Assembly: GCA_964610985.1 (NCBI GenBank)
Contig: CAZSZJ010000032.1
Location: forward strand, 1-12,338
Length of the DNA stretch: 12,338 nt
Direction: 5' to 3'
Origin: JARIHD01 sp964610985
GTDB taxonomy: Bacteria > Patescibacteriota > Saccharimonadia > Saccharimonadales > UBA4665
Part shown: positions 1 to 4,706 of the stretch, piece after piece
Numbering within the stretch: position 1 is the stretch's first letter
Layout: each line of letters opens with the position of its first letter
Notes under the pieces: model-generated
Databases searched by the model: none
Told to the model about the DNA's origin: nothing
Seen by the model: only the letters and a program-made list of their open reading frames with translations
Program-made: the position numbers and the translations under genes

Positions 1-400
1 GTACAAGCTTCGCGGAAGCGGCTTGGTTTGCTAGCTTCTGATCAAATGTCCATAATGGTTTTGCGTCATTAAGTTCCGCATATTTGGCAAGGCAGCAGTC
101 TTCGAAAGATAGTGCTGAATGCTTAGTGAACAATGGGAGCGCTGCGACGAACAATCCTCGGTTGCAACTAATCTCAGGAAGTGACATGAGTCCCTCTATT
201 GCTTCGGCAATTTGTGTGCGCGTAAAATCGTAATGTCGTTCCAGTACAAAGACGACCTCGATAATGGCCGTATCGGCTACGGCGAATTGCCCAGCCCGAT
301 CCTGCAGTAATTTTGTCGCAGCTGTGTTTTGGTCGGGTACATCATTAAGCAAGATCCGTAAAAGTACGTTTGCGTCTAGTGAGCCGGAAAGCGTCGTCAT
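1..400 (-). CDS. PIN-domain toxin, VapC-like (3' end outside window)
   Basis: An open frame of 133 codons reads from ATG at 400 to the left edge without a stop. PIN toxins of type II TA systems are Mg-dependent ribonucleases using a cluster of acidic residues. Here the N-terminus reads SLDANVLLRILLND with Asp9; Glu48 lies in TAIIEVVFVL; Asp101 in SFEDCCLAKYAE; and Asp120 in LWTFDQKL. These four positions match the order and spacing of the PIN active-site acids. PIN toxins usually run 125-140 aa, so the protein is probably nearly complete. The start lies 6 nt after the stop of the AbrB-type antitoxin gene, the usual antitoxin-first TA operon order. The exact RNA target cannot be told from sequence. 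Confidence 0.85.
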   Translation of the reverse strand, partial: MTTLSGSLDANVLLRILLNDVPDQNTAATKLLQDRAGQFAVADTAIIEVVFVLERHYDFTRTQIAEAIEGLMSLPEISCNRGLFVAALPLFTKHSALSFEDCCLAKYAELNDAKPLWTFDQKLANQAASAKLV

Positions 401-406
401 GTAAAA

Positions 407-655
407 TTATTTCTTTCGATTCACCTGATAGTACTCGTCGACATTTGTGACCGGCTTTGTTCCAGGCTTTATATGCCGACTAATCTGTGTGCTAAGCTCA
501 GCGACACTAACTGGTTTCGAAATAATAAGCTCACCCTTATGCTCGTTAAAACTTACTTGTAATACCCCTCCATTTTTATCTAACCCTAATTTACGCCGCA
601 TAGGTGCAGGTAAAGTTGTTTGACCTTTACTGGTGATAGTAATTGTATTTCTCAT
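407..655 (-). CDS. AbrB/MazE-fold antitoxin of the PIN module
   Basis: The protein is 82 aa from the chosen ATG at 655. Residues 1-45 form a SpoVT/AbrB swapped-hairpin DNA-binding domain (RNTITITSKGQTTLPAPMRR, then KLGL and a second strand ending ELIISKP). The C-terminal part, about 37 residues with ISRHIKPGTKPVTNVDEYY, is the likely toxin-binding tail. The frame stays open up to an ATG at 721, but that would place an AT-rich palindrome and promoter inside the gene. A -10 box (TATAGT, 662-667) and a -35-like TTGTTT (685-690) point to ATG 655 as the start, on a leaderless message. It probably represses its own operon through the inverted repeat at 670-706. Alternative starts at 679 and 721 cannot be excluded. 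Confidence 0.85.
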   Translation of the reverse strand: MRNTITITSKGQTTLPAPMRRKLGLDKNGGVLQVSFNEHKGELIISKPVSVAELSTQISRHIKPGTKPVTNVDEYYQVNRKK

Positions 656-661
656 ATCATT

Positions 662-690
662 ACTATACCAATTACTCATTACAAAAACAA
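662..690 (-). promoter_or_regulatory. Promoter of the AbrB/PIN operon
   Basis: Read on the minus strand, TTGTTT (690-685) and TATAGT (667-662) are separated by 17 bp, and ATG at 655 follows the -10 box after 6 nt. A second perfect TATAAT at 709-704 has no matching -35 box and may be an alternative upstream promoter. The -35 match is weak (3 of 6). Confidence 0.45.
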
Positions 691-706
691 TACGTAATGA
701 GTAATT
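670..706. repeat. Perfect 13-bp inverted repeat, likely antitoxin operator
   Basis: AATTACTCATTAC at 670-682 is exactly mirrored by GTAATGAGTAATT at 694-706, with an 11-nt spacer. One arm lies in the -35/-10 spacer of the AbrB/PIN promoter and the other just upstream of its -35 box. This is the expected position for an autoregulatory operator bound by a dimeric AbrB-type antitoxin. Confidence 0.65.
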
Positions 707-826
707 ATACTCGTTTTTCATCCAGCGCCTGGCGCATGGCTTTGATGTCCGCCTTTATCCTTAACAGATTCAAGGCCTTCAAAGATTTGGAATAGGTTCA
801 CCGCCCCCCCAGCCAAGGTATTTGAA
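706..826 (-). pseudogene. Broken copy (a) of the repeated small-protein element
   Basis: The segment is closely related to the intact 43-aa gene at 2432-2563: it shares the identical blocks TTTGGAATAGGTTCAC (786-801 versus 2518-2533) and TTATCCTTAACA (755-766 versus 2487-2498). The minus-strand frame starts in TGGCTGGGG like the intact copy. A run of seven C on the plus strand (804-810) shifts it, an in-frame TGA follows, and a second shift restores a tail reading IKADIKAMRQALDEKRV before a stop at 706. It ends right at the AbrB/PIN promoter region. I call it a decayed copy; a homopolymer sequencing error in the C run would repair only part of it. Confidence 0.6.
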
Positions 827-871
827 TTGAAATCACCCCTGAAAATAGGTGGTTTTTTGGTTTTGACTTTG

Positions 872-927
872 AGCAGGGAGATAGGACGTCCAAACTATCC
901 AACCCGCAAACCGCTCCCTGCTATACT
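872..927 (+). promoter_or_regulatory. Extended -10 promoter with inverted repeat before the 75-aa gene
   Basis: TGCTATACT (919-927) is an extended -10 box and ends 6 nt before ATG 934; no convincing -35 box is present. AGCAGGGAG (872-880) and CTCCCTGCT (914-922) form a perfect 9-bp inverted repeat whose right arm overlaps the -10 box, so it could be an operator or, less likely, an RNA hairpin. The palindrome GGACGTCC (884-891) lies between the arms. Confidence 0.4.
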
Positions 928-933
928 TAAGTT

Positions 934-1161
934 ATGAAAAAGAAACCAACGATTATCGTGATTGGAGTGCTAGCATTGATTTTGATCATCGGTTCTGCGG
1001 CCCACTTTGTTAGTCGTCCAAATGATATGTGTACTTCCAAAGATAGGGGACAAAATAATTGTGTACCTGCAGGCAGGTGCACACCTCCAGGTGATCCTCG
1101 TGAGAAGACGACCGATTGCCAAATAAAGAATTACGACCATAAGCTCAACTCGGCGAGATAG
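934..1161 (+). CDS. Small membrane-anchored or secreted cysteine-containing protein
   Basis: A 75-aa product that I do not recognise. A lysine-rich start (MKKK) is followed by one hydrophobic helix at about residues 6-26, which is a signal anchor or uncleaved signal peptide. The outer part of about 48 residues is polar and has four cysteines (C33, C43, C49, C62) with several Pro and Gly, so two disulfides are possible outside the cell. There is no lipobox. The gene stands alone between minus-strand genes with its own extended -10 box and no Shine-Dalgarno. An overlapping frame on the other strand (970-1176) has no protein-like features. The N-terminal signal and promoter make it a likely real gene; function unknown. 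Confidence 0.6.
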   Translation: MKKKPTIIVIGVLALILIIGSAAHFVSRPNDMCTSKDRGQNNCVPAGRCTPPGDPREKTTDCQIKNYDHKLNSAR

Positions 1162-1179
1162 GTACAGGGCCATCATCTT

Positions 1180-1305
1180 TTATTGATCCCGCCGCTCGTG
1201 ATCATCAAGTAGCTCACGGATTTTCTGAATCTCTTTGCTTGGATTCGTATCCTCCTCTTCAGAAGTTTGGGCTAGAAACCATCTCCCCAGCCAGATTTTG
1301 TACAA
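1180..1305 (-). CDS. Small protein, copy (b) of the repeated element
   Basis: A 41-codon frame from TTG at 1305 to TAA at 1180. It aligns along its length with the 43-aa gene at 2432-2563: a tryptophan-containing hydrophobic N-terminus (YKIWLGRWFLAQ versus IILWLGIVNLFQ), an acidic middle (TSEEEDTNPSK), and a helical tail (IQKIRELLDDHERRDQ versus TQAVRQVLDEDGAE). The protein-level similarity without close DNA identity suggests selection on the peptide. The start codon is uncertain: the frame opens after a TAA about ten codons upstream and contains no ATG, and no -10 box sits at the spacing seen for other genes here. It lies between the 75-aa gene and the nucleotidyltransferase-like gene. Function unknown. 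Confidence 0.5.
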   Translation of the reverse strand: MYKIWLGRWFLAQTSEEEDTNPSKEIQKIRELLDDHERRDQ

Positions 1306-1387
1306 TGCGTTAGGCAGCCTACAGCTTTAGTAAGATTACGCGTTACAATAAATAGAGTTAATGGCAATAGGGCAGCGCAGGCCGTGA

Positions 1388-2095
1388 CTAGCCTCGAGGA
1401 GGATCGCCAACCCAGTCAAGCTCCGGTGGACAGTCTTCAGCATCAGCGATGCTTGCAATAAAGCCTCTGAGGTAGCGATAGCTTTCAGCTTGACGCCTCT
1501 GGGATTCCTCGAAGTGAGATTTGATGGCGGCGAACACATGAGGCGTGGATAGTCTATCCTCGGGTCGCAGCATGGCAGGATTTATTTCTCGGGTAAGTCG
1601 TTCAAATACAGCCACTTTTCGCCCATGCTGCTCGGGGCCTATCTGATCGCCTAATGCATCTCGCAAAGCGCGCTCATTCCCAAGCCCTAGCGTGTGCAAT
1701 ACCACACCGCCAACGTCTCGACGAACGGGAAGGAGAATGTCTTCTTCCAACTGCATCGGTTCCATTTCAGGGGCACATACCCAAATGCCTTGATCATTCC
1801 GGCCAAAGAACAAGGACGGCGAGGAATCGAGCGGATAGGGACTGCGCGCCTTGGGTACAAAGTATTCCTGCGGCATATCACCATTAGCACTTATGACGTC
1901 GATGTCTCGCGGTTTGCCATTAGGACGAATAACTGACAAAGGCTGTGCCCCGAGGCTATAGTCCGTCATAATTGCCTGACGGCCCACGGATCCTAGAATG
2001 CTCATCTCAGGATGATGAGCAGTAAGGACGGTTAGCTGGTCAGCAAAAACTTCCAGGTGAGCGCTTGGGCCGGCAAAGGAATCGCCTATGTGCAT
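1388..2095 (-). CDS. Nucleotidyltransferase-like protein of unknown role
   Basis: The product is 235 aa from ATG 2095. An upstream ATG at 2158 is open too, but TTGATA (2131-2126), a 17-bp spacer and TAAAAT (2108-2103) place the transcription start at about 2095, making it leaderless. Residues 33-39 (ILGSVGR) and 63-67 (RDIDV) form the G-S ... D-x-D signature of polymerase-beta-type nucleotidyltransferases. Such folds occur in MNT/AbiEii-type antitoxins and toxins and in antibiotic-modifying enzymes. The rest does not match a family I know: an aromatic/proline middle (80-115), then a helical C-terminus from about 160 with a charged stretch (SHFEESQRRQAESYRYLR). The third catalytic acid is not obvious. 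Its location between TA modules fits a defence or TA role, which is inference. No cognate HEPN partner is adjacent. Confidence 0.7.
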   Translation of the reverse strand: MHIGDSFAGPSAHLEVFADQLTVLTAHHPEMSILGSVGRQAIMTDYSLGAQPLSVIRPNGKPRDIDVISANGDMPQEYFVPKARSPYPLDSSPSLFFGRNDQGIWVCAPEMEPMQLEEDILLPVRRDVGGVVLHTLGLGNERALRDALGDQIGPEQHGRKVAVFERLTREINPAMLRPEDRLSTPHVFAAIKSHFEESQRRQAESYRYLRGFIASIADAEDCPPELDWVGDPPRG

Positions 2096-2102
2096 GCTAT
2101 AT

Positions 2103-2131
2103 ATTTTAACATATTCAAAAGAATTTATCAA
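2103..2131 (-). promoter_or_regulatory. Promoter of the nucleotidyltransferase-like gene
   Basis: On the minus strand TTGATA (2131-2126) and TAAAAT (2108-2103), each 5 of 6 consensus, are separated by exactly 17 bp. ATG 2095 follows the -10 box after 7 nt, so no room is left for a ribosome binding site. Confidence 0.65.
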
Positions 2132-2159
2132 ATAAGACGCATCGCCCGGGGCTTGCACT

Positions 2160-2415
2160 GTGATACGCTTTATCGTTGAATTTTCTTGGAAGGCATCGCA
2201 GATCGAGGGAAATACCTACGATCTCATTCCTACCGAACGCCTTTTGCTATACGAAGAGAAATCTCCATCTAACACCGAATTTGAAGCTCAGATGATTGTA
2301 AATTAGAAGAAGCCCTAGAATTCATTGAGTAAAACGGTATGGAGCCGTTCAAAAGCTATTTATAGAGCAATACGTCTTTGCGGCAAACAACTACAACATT
2401 GCCAGTAGCTCTTGA
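2160..2415 (+). pseudogene. Decayed N-terminal part of a Fic-family protein
   Basis: The plus frame from GTG 2160 reads EFSWKASQIEGNTYDLIPTE and continues through ERLLLYEEKSPSNTEFEAQM to a stop at 2304-2306. This closely follows the N-terminal region of Fic proteins, where the IEGN motif sits in the inhibitory helix. The next frame then continues the same family pattern with LEEALEFIE (2303-2329) before another stop, so a frameshift plus stops broke the gene. Nothing resembling the catalytic HPFxxGNGR motif follows. It has no start of its own and begins inside the promoter region of the divergent nucleotidyltransferase-like gene. Fic enzymes modify proteins with AMP or phosphate; this one cannot work. 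Confidence 0.65.
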
Positions 2416-2431
2416 TTATTAACTTACGACG

Positions 2432-2563
2432 TCATTCAGCCCCATCTTCATCTAGCACCTGACGAACGGCTTGAGTATCAGCTTGCTTATCCTTAACATC
2501 GTCGAGGTCTTCAAAAGTTTGGAATAGGTTCACTATCCCCAGCCATAAGATTATTCTAGACAT
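2432..2563 (-). CDS. 43-aa small protein, intact copy (c) of the repeated element
   Basis: ATG 2563 to TGA 2432 encodes 43 aa. Residues 3-17 are hydrophobic with one Trp (RIILWLGIVNLFQTF). Residues 18-43 are strongly charged and probably helical (EDLDDVKDKQADTQAVRQ, then VLDEDGAE). It is too short for a full transmembrane helix plus soluble domain; an amphipathic membrane-binding helix is possible. The start is 28 bp from the divergent antitoxin start at 2592, and a TATTAT (2575-2570) lies 6 nt before its ATG. The family recurs at 706-826, 1180-1305 and 3195-3257. I do not recognise it as a named family. Protein-level conservation with copy (b) argues that it is translated. Confidence 0.6.
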   Translation of the reverse strand: MSRIILWLGIVNLFQTFEDLDDVKDKQADTQAVRQVLDEDGAE

Positions 2564-2585
2564 TACATTATAATAACGTTATAAT
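2557..2585 (+). promoter_or_regulatory. Promoter and palindrome between small protein and antitoxin
   Basis: TAGACA (2557-2562), a 17-bp spacer and perfect TATAAT (2580-2585) precede ATG 2592 by 6 nt. The 10-bp palindrome ATAACGTTAT (2573-2582) overlaps the -10 box and is flanked by TATAAT in both orientations (2567-2572 minus, 2580-2585 plus). This is the likely autoregulatory operator and could control both divergent genes. Confidence 0.65.
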
Positions 2586-2591
2586 ATTTTC

Positions 2592-2813
2592 ATGATTCAA
2601 AGCATCCAAAAGATTATACGAATAGGTTCAAGCGGCGGCGTTACTATTCCTGCCAAGGACCTTAAGCGGCAGAATATTGCATTCGGCGACGAAGTCGAAG
2701 TAATCGTACGCCCTTTGCATAGTACCAGCAGCAAAGACCAAGAGGTTTTGACTGCTGCTAAGAAAATCCTCGACGATTACAAGAAAGATTTTGAAAACCT
2801 CGCAAATCGATGA
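2592..2813 (+). CDS. AbrB/MazE-fold antitoxin paired with Doc
   Basis: A 73-aa protein. Residues 5-45 form an AbrB-type DNA-binding domain (IQKIIRIGSSGGVTIPAKDL, then GDEVEVIV). Residues 46-73 form a Lys/Asp-rich helix (AAKKILDDYKKDFENLANR), the probable toxin-neutralising segment. Its last four bases overlap the doc start (ATGA), so the two are translationally coupled. Classic Doc toxins are neutralised by Phd, which has a different N-terminal fold; here the DNA-binding half is AbrB-type while the tail resembles a Phd-style helical inhibitor. It probably binds the palindrome at 2573-2582. The start follows from the promoter, which leaves no 5' leader. Confidence 0.85.
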   Translation: MIQSIQKIIRIGSSGGVTIPAKDLKRQNIAFGDEVEVIVRPLHSTSSKDQEVLTAAKKILDDYKKDFENLANR

Positions 2814-3193
2814 ATGCCCTATCGTTGGAGCAGCTATTAGAGATACACGCACTCGTTGTCGAATCAACAGGCGGTAGTATAGGACTGCGGGATCTTGGCA
2901 GGCTTGAAGCCGCAATTGCTACACAGACTCAAAATGTATTTGGTGAGGAACTGTATCCTACCATCATCGACAAGGCTGCGGCCATGATTCGCGGTATAAT
3001 TGCAGACCACCCGTTTGTTGATGGAAACAAACGAACAGCCATGCTTGCGGGCCTGACCCTCTTAAAGGTTAACCACGTGCAATTTAGAGCAGAGTCTGGA
3101 GAAATTGAAGATTTTGCAGTGAAGGTAGCTACTCACAAGCTAGACATTCCCGCAATTGTTTCATGGCTCCATGAACACACCGTAGTAAGTTAA
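2810..3193 (+). CDS. doc: Doc-type Fic toxin
   Basis: A 127-aa protein, the usual size for Doc. It has the Fic-fold helix layout: LEIHALVVESTGG near the N-terminus, GLRDLGRLEAAIATQ (the Doc-family GIRDxGLLESA-type segment), then the catalytic loop HPFVDGNKRTA. The lysine in GNK, where AMP-transferring Fic enzymes have GNG, is the Doc hallmark. Known Doc (phage P1) phosphorylates EF-Tu and stops translation, so kinase activity is the likely role. The catalytic His, Phe, Asp, Asn, Lys and Arg are all present, so the toxin looks intact. It overlaps its antitoxin by 4 nt. The C-terminus (DFAVKVATHKLDIPAIVSWL) is also typical. Confidence 0.92.
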   Translation: MNALSLEQLLEIHALVVESTGGSIGLRDLGRLEAAIATQTQNVFGEELYPTIIDKAAAMIRGIIADHPFVDGNKRTAMLAGLTLLKVNHVQFRAESGEIEDFAVKVATHKLDIPAIVSWLHEHTVVS

Positions 3194-3194
3194 G

Positions 3195-3257
3195 CTAGCT
3201 ATCGTTCTCATCAAGCACCCGGCAAACCGCTTGAATGTCGGCGGGCTTGTTTCGGAC
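3195..3257 (-). repeat. Tail-only copy (d) of the small-protein element
   Basis: The minus strand reads STVRNKPADIQAVCRVLDE followed by NDS and TAG at 3195. It matches the tail of the 43-aa gene (DVKDKQADTQAVRQVLDEDG). The hydrophobic N-terminal half is missing. The copy begins 2 nt after the doc stop and overlaps, on the opposite strand, the first codons of the gene at 3235. Confidence 0.55.
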
Positions 3258-3753
3258 AGTAGAAGGGTTCGAGCGCCTAGAGACCCGCGACGATGACTAT
3301 TGGGCTATAAGATGCAGCCGAGAAGGCCTTTACCCTCAATACGACAGGAGTGACGGGAGCTTTGTCACTAATAGCAGCTCGTATGAGGGCGAGATTGTTG
3401 ACACAAATATTGAAGCTTACGAGGGGGTTATCGCCGTACTTGGGTTGAAGGGTGTTGCCCCAGCATACCGCGACGCTATAACAGCAGAGCATATGAACGT
3501 CCAGCTGGATGAAGACGATGGCTTTACCCGATTCGGCACTGCCACTTTTACGACACCGGGCGGACTCGATAGCCGATTCTACATGACTCCGAGGGGTTGG
3601 ATCGGGGACGACCGCCTGTACTACTTAGGCGTAGAAGCAAGCCGGCCGCACGAACAGAACGTAAGCCTCTATCCGCAGCCAACCCACCACCAATACATAG
3701 CAGCACTTCGTGAACCTCCACTTGGCGTGCCACTCTCTTTTGTTCAGACCTAG
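3235..3753 (+). CDS. Hypothetical protein, 172 aa, possibly 5'-altered
   Basis: I do not recognise this protein. It is acidic and rich in aromatic residues, with no transmembrane segment or signal peptide. Readable stretches include RDDDYWAIRCSREGLYPQYD, VTNSSSYEGEIVDTNIEAYE and TPRGWIGDDRLYYLGVEASR. The composition looks like a real soluble protein and the frame is long. The first residues (MSAGLFRTVEG) are encoded by the antisense of repeat copy (d), so the original 5' end may have been replaced. No promoter or ribosome binding site precedes ATG 3235. It lies 41 nt after doc on the same strand, so it may be read as the third gene of that operon. Confidence 0.5.
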   Translation: MSAGLFRTVEGFERLETRDDDYWAIRCSREGLYPQYDRSDGSFVTNSSSYEGEIVDTNIEAYEGVIAVLGLKGVAPAYRDAITAEHMNVQLDEDDGFTRFGTATFTTPGGLDSRFYMTPRGWIGDDRLYYLGVEASRPHEQNVSLYPQPTHHQYIAALREPPLGVPLSFVQT

Positions 3754-3792
3754 CTCATAGGGTAGCGTTACTGGAACCTTCTAACCATAAGC

Positions 3793-3829
3793 TTGACACG
3801 CAGTAGAGTCGTAGATACAATGTAATTAC
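3793..3829 (+). promoter_or_regulatory. Promoter and operator of mazEF
   Basis: Perfect TTGACA (3793-3798), a 17-bp spacer and TACAAT (3816-3821) form the best promoter in the window. ATG 3831 starts 9 nt after the -10 box. The palindrome GTAATTAC (3822-3829) covers the transcription start and shares the GTAAT/ATTAC core with the inverted repeat at 670-706, so it is a candidate MazE operator. Confidence 0.75.
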
Positions 3830-3830
3830 T

Positions 3831-4067
3831 ATGAAAACTACAATCGTTGCTATTGGGAATTCAAAAGGCGTTCGCTTGCCAAAAGTGCTACTGGAAGAGA
3901 GTGGCATTGTTAAAGATGTTGAGATAAAAGTAATTAGCGGTGGCTTGCGTATCACTCCAATTAAAAGCGCTGGTGTAATTGCGAATGAAACAGCTGCCCT
4001 AAGCGAGAAAGCTCTATCTAAGGACTGGAATCGCCCAGAAGAAGATGCTGCATGGGCAAATTTGTAG
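3831..4067 (+). CDS. mazE: MazE-type antitoxin
   Basis: A 78-aa protein. Residues 1-45 match the MazE/AbrB DNA-binding domain (TIVAIGNSKGVRLPKVLLEE, then VEIKVISGGLRITPI). The C-terminal tail ends in an acidic, Trp-containing segment (DWNRPEEDAAWANL), as in MazE tails that lie across the MazF dimer. The last 16 nt overlap mazF. The start codon is fixed by a consensus promoter 9 nt upstream, implying near-leaderless translation. It should neutralise MazF and repress the operon through the palindrome at 3822-3829. Confidence 0.9.
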   Translation: MKTTIVAIGNSKGVRLPKVLLEESGIVKDVEIKVISGGLRITPIKSAGVIANETAALSEKALSKDWNRPEEDAAWANL

Positions 4068-4390
4068 TCGGTGACATAGTTGTCGTCTCATTCCCATTTT
4101 CTGATTTGAGCGGGCAGAAGTTGCGGCCTGCGCTGATAATTGCATGTGCAGAATTCGACAACCTCATCCTTTGCCAGATCACCTCCAAGCCCTACACCAG
4201 CAAGCTCGCAATCAAGATCGAAAGTTCCGACTTCATCCAGGGAGCCTTGCCGATTAAAAGTTATGTACGACCAGATAAGACCTTTACCGCCGAGCCTACA
4301 ATCGTCCGAAAGATTGTTGGCACGTTAGACCGCCCAGTAACGCAAGCAATACTACAAAAAGTTCAAGCACAGTTCACCATTAAGCCATAA
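4052..4390 (+). CDS. mazF: MazF/PemK-type endoribonuclease toxin
   Basis: A 112-aa protein of normal MazF length. The N-terminus has the family signature GDIVVVSFPFSDLSGQKLRP followed by ALII, the first beta strands and the loop with the catalytic Arg. A second conserved block is CQITSKPY, and the C-terminal half has SYVRPDKTFTAEPTIVRKIV with the usual helix LDRPVTQAILQKVQ. MazF toxins cut mRNA at short specific sequences; the specificity cannot be read here. The ATG overlaps the end of mazE, and a GAAGAAG stretch about 6 nt upstream may serve as a weak ribosome binding site. The toxin looks intact. Confidence 0.92.
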   Translation: MGKFVVGDIVVVSFPFSDLSGQKLRPALIIACAEFDNLILCQITSKPYTSKLAIKIESSDFIQGALPIKSYVRPDKTFTAEPTIVRKIVGTLDRPVTQAILQKVQAQFTIKP

Positions 4391-4533
4391 TCAGCGACCC
4401 CGGCATTAATAAAGCCAAGTGACCAAAAGAAGATTAGCTCTCGGACGGTGTAGCCCCAAATTCTAAAATGTATAGTTTTGGATGTCTGGCGAATTGAGCA
4501 TTATGGTTTTAACATGGAATATAATGGCCAGCC

Positions 4534-4573
4534 AAGTATAAAAGACCAAACTGCTGTCTAGTCTTTTATACTT
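4534..4573. repeat. Perfect 13-bp inverted repeat
   Basis: AAGTATAAAAGAC (4534-4546) is mirrored exactly by GTCTTTTATACTT (4561-4573) around a 14-nt loop. There is no T-run on either strand, so a classical terminator is unlikely. It lies just after the remnant antitoxin gene (minus strand) and could be a former operator or a recombination scar. Confidence 0.6.
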
Positions 4574-4580
4574 TGTGAGT

Positions 4581-4706
4581 CTACTTTATTCTTAGTTCTT
4601 TGCGGTCTTCGGCAAAATCATGCACCACCGCTCCGAGCAACGTCTGGTAGGGAATATTATTCCTCTTCGCTTTGGCCTTGATCTTAATCAGATCCAACTG
4701 ATTGCT
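4581..4706 (-). pseudogene. C-terminal remnant of a ribbon-helix-helix-type antitoxin
   Basis: The minus frame is open for 41 codons after a TAG at 4707-4709 and has no start codon. It reads NQLDLIKIKAKAKRNNIPYQ, then TLLGAVVHDFAEDR and a stop at 4581. The pattern L-x-x-I-K-x-K-A-x-x-x-x-I-P-Y-Q-T-L is typical of the DNA-binding C-terminus of CopG/BrnA-like antitoxins. The N-terminal part is not found upstream in any frame, and no toxin gene is adjacent. Confidence 0.55.

Noticed and set aside
656..721. N-terminal extension of the AbrB-type antitoxin from ATG 721
   Set aside because: It would translate the perfect inverted repeat and the -10/-35 region; the AbrB domain begins right at ATG 655.
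1654..1936. Plus- and minus-strand frames inside the nucleotidyltransferase-like gene
   Set aside because: No motif, no promoter, and fully contained in a frame with a catalytic signature and a promoter.
706..3257. The four small-element copies as an insertion sequence or MITE
   Set aside because: No terminal inverted repeats or target duplications flank them, copy lengths differ, and the conserved part is the reading frame.
4534..4573. CRISPR repeat
   Set aside because: A single palindrome; no second unit or spacer array is present.
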